DNA from: Selaginella moellendorffii
Taxonomy: Eukaryota; Streptophyta; Lycopodiopsida; Selaginellales; Selaginellaceae
NCBI RefSeq assembly: GCF_000143415.4
Contig: NW_003314286.1
Location: 594,158 to 616,565 of the forward strand
Direction of reading: 5' to 3'
DNA length: 22,408 bases
This document shows positions 1-8,549 of the stretch, one piece after another (position 1 is the first letter of the stretch; every line of letters begins with the position of its first letter). The notes beneath the pieces were generated by a model. That model worked only from the letters and a program-made list of their open reading frames with translations, did no database searches and was not told where the DNA came from. The position numbers and the translations under genes are program-made.

Positions 1-345
1 GTTGGGGAAAGGGGAGGCTGTAGGGGGTTCCAAATGTATAGTAGGGATAGTGGTTGGAATGCATGTCCGACCACCTGAGACATTAGTTTGGCTCCTGCTG
101 GGCTGTGTCGCTCCTTGTTCTGCGTCCAGCTTGGGTCTAAGCCCAAGCTCCACGCTGCTCTAGTCGGTGGGGTACCCTCCTCCTCGCGTTAGGCCACCGG
201 TATGCCAAAATTGTGTCAAACTCCGTCTGACACCATTTTGCGTGCAGGTGCTGGATACGGGGAGCTGGTACTTGTGGGATTGTACTGAACCCTTGTTTCG
301 TAGTGCAACAGGCTTGGAGTTTGGCTCCAAATTCATGTGCGCTAC
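1..345. other. unassigned GC-rich flank
   Basis: This stretch is more GC-rich than the retrotransposon sequence to its right. The minus-strand RNase H reading of the neighbouring gypsy element loses family resemblance near 345, so another sequence begins there. Short open frames exist on both strands but match no family I recognise. A short inverted repeat (GTGTCA/TGACAC) lies near 217-237 and is probably chance. Confidence 0.4.
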
Positions 346-1319
346 AGTGTAGTTAGGATATGCCAAAACCAAAGGAGTTGTCAATATCTCTTTGAGATCC
401 ACAAACACCTGCTCAGAATCCGAAGACCAAATGAAAAATGATATTGATGACTTTAGCAACACTTACAACGGTGCAGTGCGATTAGAAAGATGATCCACAA
501 AACGACCGGGATACTACACCTTGCCCAGGAAGTGCTGCATATCATTCACACACTTTGGAGTAGGGAACTTTAGAATAACCACAAGTTTGTCATGATCAAC
601 TTGCAAACCCTCACGAGAAATACAGTACCCAAGATAAGTCATATCTTTGGACCCAAACATGCACTTCGACTGCTTCAACTTTAAACCAACATGCCATATC
701 TGATCCAACACTTTAGAAACATCATGAATGTGCTCCTCCCACATCTCCTTAGAGTGGATCAAGACATCATCAATAAAGTCAGAAGTCATCTCCAATATAT
801 TGCAAAAAACCTCATCCATCATCCACTGAAAAGTTGCAGGAGCATTGTTTAAACCAAACGGCATCACCAAGAACTCATACAAACCAAATAGTGTATAAAA
901 AGCAGTCTTAGGAATATCTTCTTCGGCCATCGGTACTTGCCAATAACCAGAAGCAAGATCTAGCTTGGTGAACTAATGACTTCACCTCAGACAATCCAAG
1001 ATCAGCCGTGTAAGGAAGAGGGTACACATCCGGGATTGTCACTTCGTTTAACGGACAATAGTCAATGCAGAAATAAATACTCCCATCAGACTTCATCACA
1101 AGATGAAGTTCACATTTCTAAGGACTCCACGACATCTGAATAATACCCTTTTCCAACATCTCCTTGACATTTGCACGTAAAAATCTTGATCTCTTTAGGT
1201 GACCGACAACAAACAGAAACCTTGATTGGATGAGCATCCCCGGTTGGAATCGGATGACATGTGGCAATCTTGGCCCTAGACAATAGGTCAAATTCAAAGA
1301 GATCAAAATACTCCTTCAT
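345..1319 (-). pseudogene. gypsy pol: reverse transcriptase and start of RNase H
   Basis: Minus-strand fragments give, in order, a degenerate 'MLEKGII' pre-RT linker (about 1160), 'CIDYCPLNEVTIPDVYPLP' (about 1060-1010), 'LDLASGYWQV' carrying the first catalytic Asp (about 960), 'MPFGLNNAPATFQWMM' (about 860), the catalytic 'FIDDVLIHS' (about 770), 'SKCMFGSKDMTYLGYCIS' (about 680-620), and 'LKEILTTPLVLAYPNYT', the join into RNase H (about 390-345). The three RT aspartates remain. The usual Tyr of the YxDD box is Phe. Frameshifts near 970-1000, 1110-1160 and 470-510 and in-frame stops show it is dead. The enzyme would copy element RNA into DNA in cytoplasmic particles. Confidence 0.9.
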
Positions 1320-1499
1320 GAGCCGGTCAGCTACTGTAACACAAAGATTGTCGGAGGGATCGGAAAGAGATCACAACAAGATGGAAACATAGGAGGAAGT
1401 AGTGGGGGAACAAAAGAAATGGAAGCAGAGGTAGAAATAAAGGGACGAAGAGTACGAAAGTGAGAGAAATGGATAAAATATAAAGAAATATGAGACAAG

Positions 1500-1926
1500 G
1501 GGGAGAAGCCTCAAAGTCACACTTGGCATGATTGCGCTACAACCAATCTATACCAAGGATGAAGTCAAAAACTTGACTTGGCACCACCCACAATGATTGT
1601 AACCCAAGCTCGAAATTGCCCACACGCACAATTAGGTTTGCCTCATCCTGTGCATATGCATATGTACAGCCATTGCCATAAACAATGAAAACTGGCTCCA
1701 CTGCATGACACAAGTGTAGATGGCAACATGTGGCAATAGGTTAAGCAATAGAAGATAAACTTGAACCTATATCAACCAACACAAAAAGAATAATAGAACA
1801 CCGCTTGTTATAAAAATAAGCTTGGAAAGTAAACATTGGATAAACTGATGCCGAATGAACCCCTTGATAATACTTTCGAAAGAAATATGGAAAGGTCACT
1901 AACTTATTTGTGTAAGGTCCCTTCAT
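1500..1926 (-). pseudogene. gypsy aspartic protease region
   Basis: On the minus strand 'LFVLVDIGSSLSSIA' (about 1785-1741) corresponds to the active-site strand of retropepsins, normally hydrophobic-D-[ST]-G. Here the residue after Asp is Ile, so the catalytic triad is altered. Further along, 'DFILGIDWL' (about 1565-1540), followed by a stop and 'HAKCDFEAS', matches the C-terminal 'ILGMDWL' block of plant gypsy proteases. It lies between gag and RT as expected. Internal stops make it non-functional. The family normally cleaves the element's own polyprotein. Confidence 0.75.
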
Positions 1927-2860
1927 TACTCGCGCAACTCCTTATTTCTCGGATGCATCTCAGTGTCCAAACCTTCCACTGCAGCAACACTAACAAGATG
2001 TTGTTGACGCCAAAGTGTCCACTTAGGAAATGGTGTCTGCCAATTTAGAAAACACTGACAACGCCAATAAGTGTGACTAACTTCATCACACGCCCAACAA
2101 CAAATATCACGGCCACAACCACGGCCTCGCCCTTGTCCTTGGACTTGAGCAGTAGCAGCATCAACCTCCATTGGAACATGACCATCACCCACAGGAAGTG
2201 GAGCTAAAGGATGTGAAATGAGAAGTGGAAGAGGCAACGTTTCATAATGTTGTGCCAAACGAAGAGCATTGTCAAGGGTGGCGGGAGCAAGTGCATGCAT
2301 AAGTTTGACAAGATCTTAATGAAGTGCTAGCCACAACATTCTTAGCTTGATCCGCTTCGACATATTTGGCTCCGCACGAAACAAGAGGCTTCAGAAACGA
2401 ATGCTAAATTGCATCATTACTCAAATAGCCTTTGACGAAGACAATGCAATTGTTGGAAAGCATCATCACAATCGTTGGCATGTTCAAATGCGTGTTAAAA
2501 GACATCTAGGAGAATATTCCAATCCCTACAAGTGGCTACATTTAAACCATTGTACCACTGCAACATTGTCCCTTAGAGACATGTGGGAAACTCACGCAAA
2601 CGTCAAACATCATCCCAAAAATGATATATGGCAATCACTGTGAAGTGATCAAACCAATGGTACACATCATCCCCAGGATTCCTGCGAAAGAACTCTGGCT
2701 GAATACAAGGATTAGAACTAAGAACAAGAGGAGTTGTACTATGTGCCATATATGCCACCATCAATTGAGTTTAGTTGTTCAATTGCAATCACATCGCATC
2801 AAGTAATTGTACCAACTGCTACTCCAAAGTCAAAAGAGGAGGAGATTGCTAATTTGCCAT
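1926..2860 (-). pseudogene. gypsy gag (capsid and zinc knuckle)
   Basis: The likely gag start is the minus-strand ATG at 2860, followed by a Gln/Leu-rich stretch broken by several in-frame TAG stops. Then come 'FFRRNPGDDVYHWFDHF' (about 2690) and 'LQWYNGLNVAT' (about 2550), typical of the retrotransposon gag/capsid fold, and 'ATLDNALRLAQHYE' (about 2280) at the capsid end. An intact CCHC zinc knuckle follows (CWACDEVSHTYWRC, about 2080; spacing C-x2-C-x4-H-x4-C), preceded by a Gly/Arg/Gln-rich patch. Gag would package element RNA. Stops in the N-terminal and capsid parts disable it; the stretch 2300-1926 is still open. Confidence 0.88.
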
Positions 2861-3063
2861 GAAGATGAATGAAAAGGAAAAAGCAAAAGAAGAGAGATAA
2901 AAAAGGTTAAAAGAAAAGGGAGATCTAGACAATGCAAAAAGCTAAATCTTGAAAGGAAAGAACAAAAGAAAGGAAATGGAAAAAATTAGATCTAGACAAT
3001 ATAAAAGTTATATCCAAACTAAAAATCCCAAATTTGAGCACTCCTCAGGGACAATCAAAAGTG

Positions 3064-3079
3064 CCCTTCATCTCCACCA
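3064..3079 (-). promoter_or_regulatory. primer-binding site, tRNA-Ala-like
   Basis: One base inside the LTR the minus strand reads TGGTGGAGATGAAGGG. From memory, the 3' end of plant cytosolic tRNA-Ala (AGC), with CCA added, would give TGGTGGAGATGCGGGG, so the first 11 positions and 14 of 16 agree. The placement just downstream of the 5' LTR is right for minus-strand DNA priming. Confidence 0.6.
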
Positions 3080-3080
3080 A

Positions 3081-3243
3081 TGTGAGTGCATGAAATATAA
3101 AAAGGGAATAGAGAAAATGTGCATATTAATTAGCCCAAAAACCTTAGTTTATATATAAGGATTGAAACCAATCTGACGGCTACAAAAATCCCACTATGTT
3201 AATATTAGTATACGGCATCATAGCCATACACTTGGACCTCACA
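3081..3243 (-). repeat. 5' LTR of the left gypsy element (163 bp)
   Basis: The ends are TGTGAG and CTCACA, perfect 6-bp inverted termini of the TG..CA type. Much of it aligns, as reverse complement, with 13330-13505: shared blocks include GAGGTCCAAGTG, ATTAATATTAGTATA, TAGTGGGATTTT and TTTTTGGGCTAAT. A TATATATA stretch in the middle could serve as the promoter. At 163 bp it is short for a plant gypsy LTR. Confidence 0.85.
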
Positions 3244-4366
3244 AGATCTAGATATTATTTAAATTACTATTTTGTTTAAAATACATGTTTGCCACTAAAA
3301 CATTAAGAAAATATTCTTTAGTGTACCAAAATATTTTTAAAATATTCTTAATGACTCCTTTTGTTGACTTGGCTCTCTTTATTAGCAGATCCGCTTGAAA
3401 GTACATTAAGTTGTACACTCTTGAGGTCAATAGGAAGGTATTGATTTCCTTATTACAACTTACAAGTTCTAAAGGCATTGATTTGGTTTTTATACAAGAT
3501 CCAGGTAGGACAACATGCTTAGAATACAAGGAATGGAGAGAGGCCACCTTGAAACAAAATCCATCACTTAGTAAGCTTTTAATAATTAGTTTTTTTGAAT
3601 TGATCAAGTGTGCCCAATATCTCTATTTGTTTGTTCAAAGGCTATGAGAGGCCAAATGCATTTAAACTTTGAAAGAATGTAAAGGTGATGTTTCCAATTT
3701 TGAAATTTTGTAAGAAAAAAAAGTTACTCATTTTAAAAGACGTTTAGCTATACAATTATGTAGCTAAATATGTTTACTAGCAAACCAAAATATCGATTAT
3801 TGGATCATTCCAGGCGTTTTGAGCGATTTTACTGGTGTTGACCTTTGGGGGAGCTATGGATGGATGTTGCACCGTGAGACCATCAAAACAGCAATGGATA
3901 GACATTTATCTTGTGTTCCTTTTTCCCACTTTTTTGCAAAAGGAAGTAGTTTGTGCACGCTGATGGCTTGTGTCTCCATGAGCTCCATGACTTGCATTTA
4001 ATGAATGCCAAGTTTCCAGAGGTTTGAAAAGTGATGAGTAAAAAAGTTTTGTTCACTACATTAGGATTGAGCTTAAAAAGGAGTTGCCATCAAATTAAAG
4101 TTGTTTTCTCTTTTGGAAATATTTGTATCTAGAGCATGTCGTGATTGTGAGATTAAATTGCTGTTCACATCTAGGTTTGGGCTCTTTGGCATGCTCAAGC
4201 CCGATGGCACCCTTGCTGACAATCCACAGCGTCACCAGCTCTCGAGTCCACTCATTTTTTTTTTCACAAAGCCAAAAGTACCTCTTTATTTTTTCAAAGT
4301 CAAGGGTTAAGTTATAATCTTTCTCGCTTGGATTTTTCTATTGTCGAAGCTCTCGTCAGGTAAGCT
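3244..4366. other. AT-rich intergenic stretch, no gene identified
   Basis: This is mostly AT-rich unique sequence. A plus-strand open frame at 3411-3647 (78 codons) and an overlapping minus-strand one match nothing I know, and neither has supporting context. A good 5' splice-site match (CAG|GTAAGC) lies at 4357-4362, five bases before the ATG of the next pseudogene, and could mark a leader intron. Confidence 0.4.
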
Positions 4367-5131
4367 ATGGTCTCTCGCGCTCACGCTGCCCCAATGCTTG
4401 CCCGCTGAGCTCAAGCGCCCTGGCATGGCAGCCATCACCGAGCTTCACACCCGCGAGCTCCAGCTCTAGCTCCAGCACATCCAGCACACCACCATGGACA
4501 CCAAGGCCATGAGCCAGCACCAGCTTTAGCTCCAGTTCTTCAAGGTGACACTCCAGATCGAGCCCCAGCGCCAGCTGCTTTCGTTCACCCTGCTCACGGC
4601 CACCCTGCTTATCTAGCTCCAGCGCCTGCTATCCTCAATCATGCTCGCCACCACCATCCAGCTCCAGCAGCAGCAGTGTACCATCATCATCACGGTGATG
4701 GAGCTCCTCTGGTTGTTCACCACCATCACCATGGTCACCACCATGGTCACCACCATGGAGGACGCCACAACCACCACCACCACCACCACCATCATCGCGA
4801 CGGTCATGACGCAGCAGTGGCCACACCAACACCCGCAGCAGTAGTTACAGTGGTTCGGAGGACGCCGTGGTCGCTGCTCCAGCTTCTTCTTTGGGTTTTG
4901 GTTGCGATCTTGGTGCTGCTCGCGTGCTTTTTGCTCGTGCGATGGATGTTATCTCGAAGGAAGCAGCACAGTAATGTGATCTTTCAGGATCCCGGGTGGC
5001 AGATCGAAGTTGTGGTGGACGATCCTCCGACTGAGAAGATACAGCTGGAAGCTCACACTTGTGGTTTGTACAGCAATGGCACTCTAGGATTCTCCTCAAA
5101 GTGTCCTGCCAACACTGGCAGTGACGCGTAA
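4367..5131 (+). pseudogene. His/Pro/Ala-rich single-span membrane protein, copy 1
   Basis: An ATG at 4367 opens a frame that meets TGA at 4406 (codon 14) and is then open from 4409 to the stop at 5129. Residues about 15-105 are rich in His, Pro, Ala and Gly; about 105-145 hold dense His runs. At about 169-191 a strongly hydrophobic segment (SLLQLLLWVLVAILVLL..) looks like one membrane span, flanked by Arg on both sides. A polar tail of about 60 residues follows. The layout resembles plant NDR1/HIN1-like proteins, but I see no LEA-2 domain and do not assign a family. The TGA could come from CGA by CpG decay. The unusual composition might be chance in a CCA/CAC-rich repeat, but the hydrophobic span argues for a former gene. 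A GTAAGT donor at 5128 might instead extend it. Confidence 0.5.
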
Positions 5132-5345
5132 GTCAGCACAGTGCATGCGTTGTCACATGGAAGATTGTGTACAAACAATCTTCAAGGAGATGAAGTTGCA
5201 GAGCAAGAAGACAGCAGGCTCTTGCTCACGGACAGTGAAGATCACATACAAGGGTCAATTACCAGACTTGGAAGTTATTGCACAGTTGGCTCGGAACATG
5301 GACTGGAAAATAGAGCAAGAACCTACCAAGTTTCGATTTGACTGA
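5121..5345 (+). other. unassigned open frame between membrane-protein and PPR remnants, copy 1
   Basis: This is a 74-codon frame starting at GTG; it is Lys/Cys-containing with 'GQLPDLEVIAQLARNMDW' near its end. It overlaps another open frame in phase with the upstream membrane-protein gene. Of three differences from the second copy, two are silent in this frame (Leu to Leu), whereas all three change the other frame, a slight hint for this one. It could also be intron sequence (GTAAGT at 5128, CAG at 5464). Function unknown. Confidence 0.25.
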
Positions 5346-6190
5346 GCTATCCTCTAGAGTGATGGGGGAGCAGACGTTAGTGCACCTCCAAAGGCCAGAG
5401 AAGTTGCTTGAGACGAAAGGTTTGAGAAAAGGTAACGTACTACTTTTGCTCTCTGTTCTTGCAGGCGCTCAAATCTCAATTTCGATGAGAAGAAGCAGTG
5501 CAGGGCATAGCAGCCAGATAAGTTTCTCCAGAGTCAAGCCAGGAATCAAGCAAGTGCAATTGTGAATGTATGGTCGAAGTCTACACTGCGGCTGACAACA
5601 CAGGTTGTTCAACAGGATGGGACGAAGAACAGGATAGGTTGGTCTACCTCGCAAATTGTGAATACAAAGCCGATGCATTCGTCACAAGCAGCCTCGTGGA
5701 CATGTGGAAGCATCAGAAGTGTTCAGGAGGACAAATAAACATGACGTTGGTTGCCTGGAACACGATCATCATGGGACAGCACGTCTTCTATCAGATGCAA
5801 CGAGAAGCTGGCCTGCCTCCAAACACTGAGACTTTGCATGGAGTAGCAAAACATCGTTTCCTGGGATATGCTGAGAACAACCTTTGCTCTTGAGTGCTAT
5901 GAGCAAGCCAGCAGCCAAACGCTCAGACTTTCATGGTGGCGCTCAAGGCACACAGCGACTTAGCAGAGAAGAGGCTCCACTCACAAATCTGGGAGAGAAA
6001 TCTGGATGGAATCCACTACTCAGCATGCTTGCTCAATGAGAGAAAAGCTTATCTTGGGAGGTTGGTAAACTTTGCAAGGAAAGAGTGTGATGCATGGTTG
6101 ATGGAGCTGTCCATGAAACCCAAACAAAGATGGCACCTGAAAAGACGCAAAAGGATCTTAGCTGGCACACCATGGTGAAGGATAAAAAAT
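5338..6190 (+). pseudogene. degenerate PLS-class PPR sequence, copy 1
   Basis: Translated pieces in several frames recall plant PLS-type PPR proteins, which bind organellar RNA. In order: 'LLLLSVLAGAQIS' with 'SQISFSRVKPGI' (5430-5560); 'DAFVTSSLVDM' and 'VAWNTIIMG' (about 5670-5770); 'MQREAGLPPNTETLH' (about 5800); 'ALKAHSDLAEKRLHSQI' (about 5940-5990); and, after a frame change, 'KMAPEKTQKDLSWHTMVK' (about 6125-6180). Repeats lack residues and are joined by stops and shifts, so it is dead. No organelle targeting start is visible. The second copy at 15461 carries the same breaks, so they predate the duplication. Confidence 0.82.
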
Positions 6191-6430
6191 ATGAGAGACA
6201 ATACTTATCTCTTCAGTAGTATCATTCATTGAGTATTTTAATTGATCAATGGTTATAAACATATTTATAATTTATAAGTCAAGATTAATATTATTCCATA
6301 TCAATAGTAGAATAAACAAGAATATACTAGAAAGTGTTTAGGAAAGATTATAAATTATAAATAAAAAGATTAATCTAAATGAACAACAACTATTAGCTAT
6401 TAAAATATCCTAGAATCTATATTTGAATAC
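6181..6430. other. AT-rich spacer between PPR remnants, copy 1
   Basis: About 250 bases of AT-rich sequence with no coding signal. It is almost identical to 16304-16553 (one difference noticed, near 6370). It separates two PPR stretches that would be continuous in a working gene, so it is probably inserted or intergenic DNA, not coding. Confidence 0.5.
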
Positions 6431-6471
6431 GAGTACTTGCCCAGCAAATGCTGGGTGGTTTAGAAAGAGGT
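6431..6471 (-). repeat. 41-bp hairpin motif, copy 1 (candidate transposon terminus)
   Basis: This is one of three copies (also 16554-16594 and 18017-18057). It contains a perfect palindrome, CCCAGCA-AA-TGCTGGG, at 6440-6455. On the minus strand the hairpin is followed by CAAGTACTC, a layout like Helitron 3' ends (hairpin about 10 nt from the end), but the canonical CTRR tetranucleotide is missing. PPR resemblance starts right after it on the plus strand. Confidence 0.55.
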
Positions 6472-6761
6472 GGATGCGGGGAGAGTTTTCGACTGGATGG
6501 AGAGGCACAATGTTGCCTCGTGGACAATGCTGATGCTCAGATACATCCAGGCAAAGCAAGCACCAGTTGCACTGGATCTCTTTTCGCAGATGCAGCAAGT
6601 CCAAGGCCTAGTACCTGACACTCCAACTTACACTGCTGTGCTCCAGGCCTGCAGGAGCTCCAAGGCTCTGGAGACTGGAAGTGCCATCCACCAGCAGATC
6701 TGTCATGCCAAGATGGAAGCTGAGGTGGTTGTCGTGAACTCTTTGCTGGGCTTCTACGGAC
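6470..6761 (+). pseudogene. PPR fragment, copy 1, truncated
   Basis: The open plus-strand frame reads 'DAGRVFDWMERHNVASW', 'ALDLFSQMQQVQGLVPDTP', 'TYTAVLQACRSSKALETGS' and 'VVVNSLLGFYGQ', the alternation of P, L and S motifs typical of plant PPR proteins. It breaks off mid-repeat at 6761, where the LTR remnant of the LARD-like element begins three bases later. The other copy continues past this point for 156 bases. It differs from that copy at roughly 29 of 297 positions, far more than the sequence left of the hairpin motif. Confidence 0.85.
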
Positions 6762-6764
6762 AAT

Positions 6765-6919
6765 GAGCACTTCGTTAGGAGTTCCACTCCCACTCTCGAC
6801 TTTTTCAAGTCAGAGCTTTTTAGTCCAAACATGTTATGCTCGTTTGGTTTTCGCTTCGGCCACCACCACATGGCACCCTTCCGGCTCCACTTTGGGGCTT
6901 AGGGATTTTGTGTCTCACA
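6765..6919 (-). repeat. truncated 3' LTR of LARD-like copy 1
   Basis: These 155 bases match 12438-12592 at the same length with few changes, and both end GTGTCTCACA. Only the U3 start of the LTR remains; about 1.2 kb that should follow on the left is gone and PPR sequence abuts instead. No target-site duplication can be tested. Confidence 0.88.
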
Positions 6920-6933
6920 ACTCCACCACCCAT
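6920..6933 (-). promoter_or_regulatory. polypurine tract of LARD-like copy 1
   Basis: Directly inside the 3' LTR the minus strand reads TGGGTGGTGGAGT, purine-rich with a few T. A tract in this position primes plus-strand DNA synthesis in LTR elements, and its placement confirms the element's minus orientation. Confidence 0.6.
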
Positions 6934-8549
6934 AGACGAAGTTCGATGTCCTCATCGAACGATAAACCCTCTTATAAAGTAACACCCACATGTATTACCA
7001 GTTCCATCCTTGGCACCCAGCCAATATTTGTCTATGGTTTGACACCAAAGGCGCACCATGCCTTATCCATCCTCTAAGGAGCATAGTCTCTCCAATATAG
7101 AGATGCATTTGACCACCTGGGGTGGTTTGCTCCCTTTTATTGGTTCAATTCTCGCTAAACTTGTTAGAGATTCCCTCTCTAACTCAATTCCACTACTCAT
7201 TCTCGAGTAGTCTCAGATTCCATTGACATAACCTTGCACTTTGGAACTTTTAGTTTTGACTTCTCAGAGTCAATTTCTGACACCTTACGTTGCACATGGT
7301 GCAACTCCACTTCCCTATCCTAGAAAGTTTTTTACTTGAGGATACCATCACCCTCTCTCCGATATCGTGCCACCTTTCACACTAAGTTTCAGTTATCATA
7401 ATTGGTGCTAGGGCTGCCCATAGCCCTATTATTTGGCTACCTTACTACTCCCCCCTTTGGAGCATCCACTTCGCCAAATCGGAGCGGTTGGGAATCCACC
7501 CTTAGGGAAACTTTGCCTTTCCCACAATCCGTTAGCACCCAACACATTAGTGTTCTCGGCCTAACTTTGCCATTTGGATTCTTTCCCAGGATTCCCATGG
7601 CTCTTTTTTTAGCCACTAGTCTTTTGTTCCTATCTTTGATTGTTGCACCCAACAACATAGGATCGCTACCTCCATTTTCGAGGTTTCCTTTCAGTTCCAT
7701 AGCAAACACTTTGTTTTGCCAAGTCCAGAGGGTGTTCACCCCTAGTACGTCTCTTTAACATTTTCTGCTGTGGGCTCTATCCACGGCCCAACTTTTGAGA
7801 TCCTTTCTTGGATCTCTTATAAAGACTACGTTCCTCGGACTTACTATGCCACAGCATTGACATAGCTCTTTTCCCTTAGGTGTTCTTCCCACTTGGTCAC
7901 CTTGACCAAGCTACACCATTATCAATAGTTCAAATCAACACTTTGAACTAAGAATCATATTCCTTAACCCAAACAAAGACTTTGTCCTTGTTTAGCCACA
8001 AGATCACTTGGTGATCTCATCTTGACCCCTTAATAAGTCTACCCATAGGAACTAGGTCTTCTAGACCCCTCCATGATGTTGACTATGACCCCGGGGGCAT
8101 CCCCCACACTTGGCGGTGCGCCCAAGCCAGCCCTTCCGGCCAAGGATCCATAGCAACTGAGACTGGGTGTCCCCATCTCATTCACCATGTCCTTGGTGCC
8201 CTTTGCACCAAAGTGTTCAAGTTAGATATGCCGAGCTTTCACTCTAAGCAATCTAGCCGTGCATCATGACTCTAAGGCATCCCTCGCTTAGCGGTGTGCC
8301 TAAACCAGTCTCCTCACTGAGAGTCCATGACCACCGAAAAATGAGTGTCCTCATATTCTAAACCATCATCACGCCCTAGTGATTTGGGACTCGAACCCAA
8401 GCACTAGAGGGTCGGGACTCGAACTCAACCTCCGTATATGCATCTACGAATGGCATCACACCGAATGCCTGGCGTGACTCCCCACGCCAGTGCACCAACT
8501 TATATTTAAAGCGCGCTACAGATCACAACTTAGGAACCTAGTTCCCCCG
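6934..8549 (-). other. LARD internal region, part without a second copy in the window
   Basis: No recognisable coding sequence. Open frames at 7402-7758 (plus) and 7437-7739 (minus) overlap each other and match no family. The copy at 19079 starts at the equivalent of about 8550, so this part cannot be compared. It contains a diverged direct repeat at 8088-8178 and 8269-8360. Confidence 0.5.
8088..8360. repeat. diverged direct repeat inside LARD (about 90 bp, spaced 181 bp)
   Basis: The segments 8088-8178 and 8269-8360 share a common plan: GGCATCCC, GCGGTG, GCC(A/T)AA, a C/T-rich tract, ATCCATAG/GTCCATGA, then GTGTCC(C/T)CAT. It looks like an old tandem duplication of about 181 bp. Function unknown. 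Confidence 0.5.

Larger units (their letters stand above)
345..3243 (-). mobile_element. degenerate Ty3/gypsy retrotransposon, 5' part
   Basis: Read on the minus strand, this is the 5' part of a Ty3/gypsy element: LTR (3081-3243), primer-binding site (3064-3079), leader, gag, protease, reverse transcriptase and the start of RNase H. The order PR-RT-RH is the normal pol order. Integrase and the 3' LTR are absent on this side; the element stops near 345. Several stops and frameshifts break gag and pol, so it cannot be autonomous. An integrase tail and LTR of the same family lie in the opposite orientation at 12593-13505. Confidence 0.9.

Noticed and set aside
217-237. Short inverted repeat GTGTCA..TGACAC
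   Set aside because: A six-base stem is expected by chance in a window of this size and nothing around it supports a function.
2347-2806. Plus-strand open frames of 98 and 61 codons
   Set aside because: They are antisense to the gag capsid region, which has recognisable motifs on the minus strand.
3248-3647. Opposed frames of 119 (minus) and 78 (plus) codons
   Set aside because: They overlap in AT-rich sequence; no family, splice or promoter support for either.
4641-4844. Thr/Met-rich and Val/Met-rich frames over the CAC/CCA repeat
   Set aside because: These are shadow frames of the His-rich reading, which alone joins in phase to a membrane span and an upstream ATG.
7402-7758. Plus-strand 118-codon frame and its minus-strand partner
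   Set aside because: They are in the LARD internal region and mutually antisense, with no domain. The second copy does not cover this part, so conservation cannot be tested.
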